A DNA stretch of 23,539 nucleotides from GW2011-AR18 sp038046085 (lineage in GTDB: Archaea > Nanobdellota > Nanobdellia > SCGC-AAA011-G17 > GW2011-AR18). The notes under the pieces are model-generated. The model was not told the DNA's origin. It did no database searches and was given only the letters and a program-made list of their open reading frames with translations. The stretch lies in the NCBI GenBank assembly GCA_038046085.1, contig JBBSWW010000012.1:1-23539 (forward strand), written 5' to 3'. Shown one piece after another: positions 21,241-23,539 of the stretch. Positions within the stretch are counted from its first letter, which is position 1. Each line of letters begins with the position of its first letter. Both the position numbers and the translations under genes were made by a program.

Positions 21241-21696
21241 ATGTTATTAAAAGATAGAATAGAATCAGCTTTTCGTGATGTTAGTGCTTTAGGAAGTCAC
21301 GTCTTTGTTTTTGTTTTAATAGTGTTTGCTTATCTTATTGGGCTTAAATTATTGTCTTTGCAGTTATTGGTTGCTATTGCATTATCTTACATGATTATAT
21401 CATTGATAAGGACTTTTTACTTCAAGGACAGACCTGTTAAGGAAAAGTTTAATTCTTTTTTCTCTAAGATTGACTCATCTTCTTTCCCAAGTGCTCACTC
21501 TTCTAGAGGTATTATCTTGCTTATCTTATTATCTAGTTATTTCAATAATATATTTTTAACAATATTTTTATCATTTTGTACTCTGGTGTTATTATATTCA
21601 AGGTTGCGTCTGAAAAAGCACTTCTTTACTGATGTTTTGGTTGGAGTTTTGTTAGGAGTTTTGATTTCATTATTGGTATTGAGGTTTATTCAATGA
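21241..21696 (+). CDS. PAP2-superfamily membrane phosphatase
   Basis: A 151-aa integral membrane phosphatase of the PAP2 (phosphatidic acid phosphatase type 2/acid phosphatase) superfamily. The three catalytic motifs are present: KDRP (62-65, in FKDRPV), FPSAHSSR (82-89, in place of the usual PSGH), and SRLRLKKHFFTD (120-131, R121, H127, D131). Likely substrates are polyprenyl pyrophosphates or lipid phosphates. Its stop overlaps the start of the CDP-alcohol phosphatidyltransferase gene (ATGA), so the two probably act in one lipid pathway, for example dephosphorylating the phosphatidyl-type product made by the next enzyme, or recycling an isoprenoid carrier. Catalytic residues are intact. Confidence 0.88.
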   Translation: MLLKDRIESAFRDVSALGSHVFVFVLIVFAYLIGLKLLSLQLLVAIALSYMIISLIRTFYFKDRPVKEKFNSFFSKIDSSSFPSAHSSRGIILLILLSSYFNNIFLTIFLSFCTLVLLYSRLRLKKHFFTDVLVGVLLGVLISLLVLRFIQ

Positions 21697-22208
21697 AAAA
21701 AAGTCTTTTCAATGTTCCTAATATTTTTACATCATTAAGGATTTTATTGCTCCCATTTCTTGTTTATTATATTAATATACATAACACCTTAATGTCTCTG
21801 GTTTTTATAATAATAATTACATCAACTGATTTTTTTGATGGTCTAATTGCAAGAAAATTTAAACAGGTGACATCTTTTGGTGCTAAGTTTGATACTGTTG
21901 CTGATGCCGCTTTTATTGTAGTTGCTTTATTATCTATGGTTAATGCAAATTATATCTCTTTTTCATTAGCCTTGATTATGATATCACCTAAAATTATTAG
22001 TTTAGTGATGATCCAGAACTTGAACTTATACAAATATTCAGCTCGATTGCCAGCTAAGCTTGCAGCTGTTTTTATTTACATTGCTTTATTATTAATTATT
22101 GTTAAAGTTAATATCATTTACATCTATTCTTGTACCTCATTATCATACTTGTTTTCTTTATGGCAGTGGTATAATATGATTAAAAATCGGAAAATTTATT
22201 CTTCATAA
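21693..22208 (+). CDS. CDP-alcohol phosphatidyltransferase family protein
   Basis: A 171-aa integral membrane enzyme that transfers a phospholipid head group using a CDP-activated lipid. The full family signature D-x2-D-G-x2-A-R-x8-G-x3-D-x3-D is present: D46, D49, G50, A53, R54, G63, D67, D71. The rest is five to six hydrophobic helices. In archaea such enzymes make archaetidylinositol- or archaetidylglycerol-phosphate lipids. The acceptor cannot be told from sequence. The gene is coupled to the PAP2 phosphatase by an ATGA overlap, which suggests sequential steps in lipid head-group synthesis. The presence of a full signature is notable because many DPANN genomes lack most lipid synthesis genes. 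Confidence 0.9.
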   Translation: MKKSLFNVPNIFTSLRILLLPFLVYYINIHNTLMSLVFIIIITSTDFFDGLIARKFKQVTSFGAKFDTVADAAFIVVALLSMVNANYISFSLALIMISPKIISLVMIQNLNLYKYSARLPAKLAAVFIYIALLLIIVKVNIIYIYSCTSLSYLFSLWQWYNMIKNRKIYSS

Positions 22209-22219
22209 TATTTATAAAA
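22209..22219 (+). promoter_or_regulatory. TATA box of the GT2 gene
   Basis: TATTTATAAAA lies about 27 nt upstream of the ATG at 22241. No Shine-Dalgarno is seen. Confidence 0.5.
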
Positions 22220-22240
22220 CAACAGATTCAATATCATGAC

Positions 22241-22894
22241 ATGATTAGTATTATTATTCCTGCTTGTAATGAAGAAAAATATCTTCTAGATACTATTAAG
22301 TCTATTAAGTCTCAGTCTTTCAAGGATTTCGAGATCATTGTTGTCTGTGATGGTTGCACTGATTCAACTCCTAAGATCGCTAAGAAACATGCTCGTAAAG
22401 TTATTTTTAATAAAGAAAGACATGGACCTACTAGACCTAAGAATCTTGGCGCTAAGAAATCTTCTGGTGATATTCTTGTATTCTTAGATGCTGATACACA
22501 TTTGACTAAGGACGTTCTTAAGAAGATAAATGAAGTATCTGATAAGATAATAGTTGGTACTTGTAAGATTAAACCTTCCAATGATATCTTTAAACATAGA
22601 TTTATGATGTCTTTGAAGAATAATCTCCTATGTCCTTTAGGTGTTAGTAATGGCATTATTTTCTGTAAAAAGAGAGACTTCTTCAAATATGGTGGTTTCA
22701 ATGAAAAATTAAAGAAAGGTGAAGATGGTCATTTTGTTAGACTGTTAAAAAAGAAAGGTAGATTTATTATTCTTAAAAACCATGTCATCTCATCTACAAG
22801 AAGATTTGATAATAAAGGTTATCTTAGGACTTTTGGTTATTGGTTAAGGGAATATTTCAGTCCTAGTAATGATGATTATGAAATTATTAGATAA
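22241..22894 (+). CDS. Family 2 glycosyltransferase (GT-A fold)
   Basis: A 217-aa glycosyltransferase that probably works at the cytoplasmic membrane face on lipid-linked or surface sugars. GT2 marks: IIIPACNEE (4-12), VVCDGCTDST (34-43), FLDADT (81-86, DxD motif D83-D85), and GEDGHFVRLLKKKG (160-173, ED catalytic base region) followed by RRFDNKG. There is no C-terminal membrane helix, so it is the short catalytic form. An N-glycan or exopolysaccharide role is inferred, possibly for decorating the pilins or lipids, and is not shown. It lies 32 nt after the CDP-alcohol transferase but has its own TATA box. Confidence 0.88.
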   Translation: MISIIIPACNEEKYLLDTIKSIKSQSFKDFEIIVVCDGCTDSTPKIAKKHARKVIFNKERHGPTRPKNLGAKKSSGDILVFLDADTHLTKDVLKKINEVSDKIIVGTCKIKPSNDIFKHRFMMSLKNNLLCPLGVSNGIIFCKKRDFFKYGGFNEKLKKGEDGHFVRLLKKKGRFIILKNHVISSTRRFDNKGYLRTFGYWLREYFSPSNDDYEIIR

Positions 22895-22958
22895 TTTCCG
22901 AAAATCCTGCAGAAAATTTAGGTAAAGACATTTTAAATTCAGACTAAGAATAAGTTTT

Positions 22959-23267
22959 ATGTTTAGAGTATTACGTTCAGAACATTATAATAAAAAATTA
23001 AGTTCTTTAGATAAAAGTGAAGTTACAAGGGTTTTAAAATTCTAACAAATGCTTAAGATACAACCATATTCTGGGCAACCTTTGGGTTATGACTTTATTC
23101 GTGAAAAGAAATTTAATGGAAAAAGATTAATATTCTTAGTATATGATGAATATAATGTTGTTTTCTTAGTAACAATTAGTGATAAAAAGACTCAGAAAAA
23201 AGATATTAATATTATCAAAGCAAGTTTAGAATATTATAAAGACTATATTCAAAAAATTATTAATTAA
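22959..23267 (+). pseudogene. RelE/ParE-like toxin interrupted by an in-frame TAA
   Basis: Reading from the ATG at 22959 gives MFRVLRSEHYNKKLSSLDKS, then TRVLKF, then TAA (23043-23045), and then without a frame change QMLKIQPYSGQPLGYDF, LREKK-like FIREKKFNGKR, and VTISDKKTQKKD to a stop at 23265-23267. Together this is a normal-sized (about 102 aa) RelE/ParE-like toxin of a type recurring in DPANN genomes. The TAA occupies a position where GAA (Glu) would continue the helix, so one base change (G to T) explains it. The downstream part can still be read from an ATG at 23049 as a 72-aa ORF lacking the first helix. A TATA-like TTTTAAAT (22931-22938) lies about 25 nt upstream of 22959. No antitoxin gene is seen next to it. 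Family recall is from memory. Confidence 0.65.
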
Positions 23268-23488
23268 ACTTCTTTAATTTTTCCTTCTATTATATATTTT
23301 ATTCCTAATAAGATATCATTTACTACTTCATAATCAGTAGTTTTTTGCTTTTTTTCTGTTCTGTAACATTTATAGTTTTCATAAAATTATTTAGTTTTAT
23401 TAATTTATATAATTTTCTACAATATCTTTGTAAAGTTTTCATAAAATTCTCAGATAACAATTTAAATCTTTAAAAGTACTTATTATAT
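23268..23488. promoter_or_regulatory. Intergenic region with repeated promoter elements
   Basis: No gene is seen here. GTTTTCATAAAATT occurs twice (23375-23388 and 23435-23448), 60 nt apart. Each copy is followed about 20 nt later by a TATA-like tract, TTTATATAA (23404-23412) and ATTTAAAT (23460-23467). The second TATA is centred about 25 nt before the ATG at 23489. Confidence 0.5.
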
Positions 23489-23539
23489 ATGGAAAACTAT
23501 TTATATAATAAAATTATACATAATGTTATACAAAAAATG
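23489..23539 (+). CDS. Start of an open reading frame cut by the window end
   Basis: An ATG at 23489 opens a frame of 17 codons that stays open to the last base (MENYLYNKIIHNVIQKM). A TATA box centred about 25 nt upstream fits the leaderless pattern used throughout the window, which is the main support. The product cannot be named from so little sequence. Confidence 0.35.
   Translation, partial: MENYLYNKIIHNVIQKM

Noticed and set aside
1..23539. CRISPR array, tRNA or rRNA genes
   Set aside because: No regularly spaced repeats, no tRNA-like cloverleaf with TTCGA-type arm and no rRNA-like conserved stretches were noticed; a tRNA scan would settle it.

Overview
The window looks like a chromosomal segment of an uncultivated DPANN archaeon of the Woesearchaeota/Pacearchaeota type. 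The sequence is very AT-rich. It encodes a two-OB-fold archaeal RPA, a TraB-family protein, an archaeal PRC-barrel protein, an archaeal FlaI/TadA-type secretion ATPase and many proteins with archaeal class III (prepilin) N-termini. TATA-like boxes sit about 25-27 nt upstream of many start codons, so many genes appear to make leaderless mRNAs. Other genes have a Shine-Dalgarno sequence. The lineage call is an inference from gene content only.

Layout. 1-784: an A-rich, mobile-type endonuclease gene (NUMOD3-like repeats plus a Vsr-like/EDxHD nuclease). 793-3006 (minus strand): a small basic protein with an apparent frameshift, an M50-like membrane protein that has lost its HExxH motif, a small membrane protein, and a TraB-family protein. 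3074-3370: a divergent PRC-barrel protein. 3487-19072: a large type IV filament/secretion locus. It holds three tandem paralogous membrane proteins, two divergent coiled-coil proteins, a 764-aa ATPase, a double-T2SSF membrane platform, and eleven N-terminally anchored pilin-like proteins, three of them only 43, 52 and 57 aa. A type II restriction-modification cassette (NgoPII-family nuclease and C5 methyltransferase, tail to tail, 13261-15117) sits inside this locus. 19137-20105: RPA. 20247-22894: two small membrane proteins, a YdjM-family protein, a PAP2 phosphatase, a CDP-alcohol phosphatidyltransferase and a GT2 glycosyltransferase, suggesting lipid and envelope work. 22959-23267: a RelE/ParE-like toxin gene broken by one in-frame TAA. 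23489-end: the start of another gene, whose promoter closely resembles that of the first gene in the window.

How it fits together. The filament locus is the centre of interest. The ATPase would drive assembly through the double platform protein. The pilin-like proteins, many with paired cysteines, would form the filament, its tip or an envelope-spanning complex. The three paralogous membrane proteins and two coiled-coil proteins have no obvious counterpart in textbook archaella or Tad pili and may be lineage-specific parts. No prepilin peptidase and no ArlH/FlaH-like protein is seen here. The restriction-modification pair, the endonuclease and the toxin remnant are accessory genes. The GGCC tetranucleotide, the expected target of the NgoPII family, was found only once by eye in the whole window.
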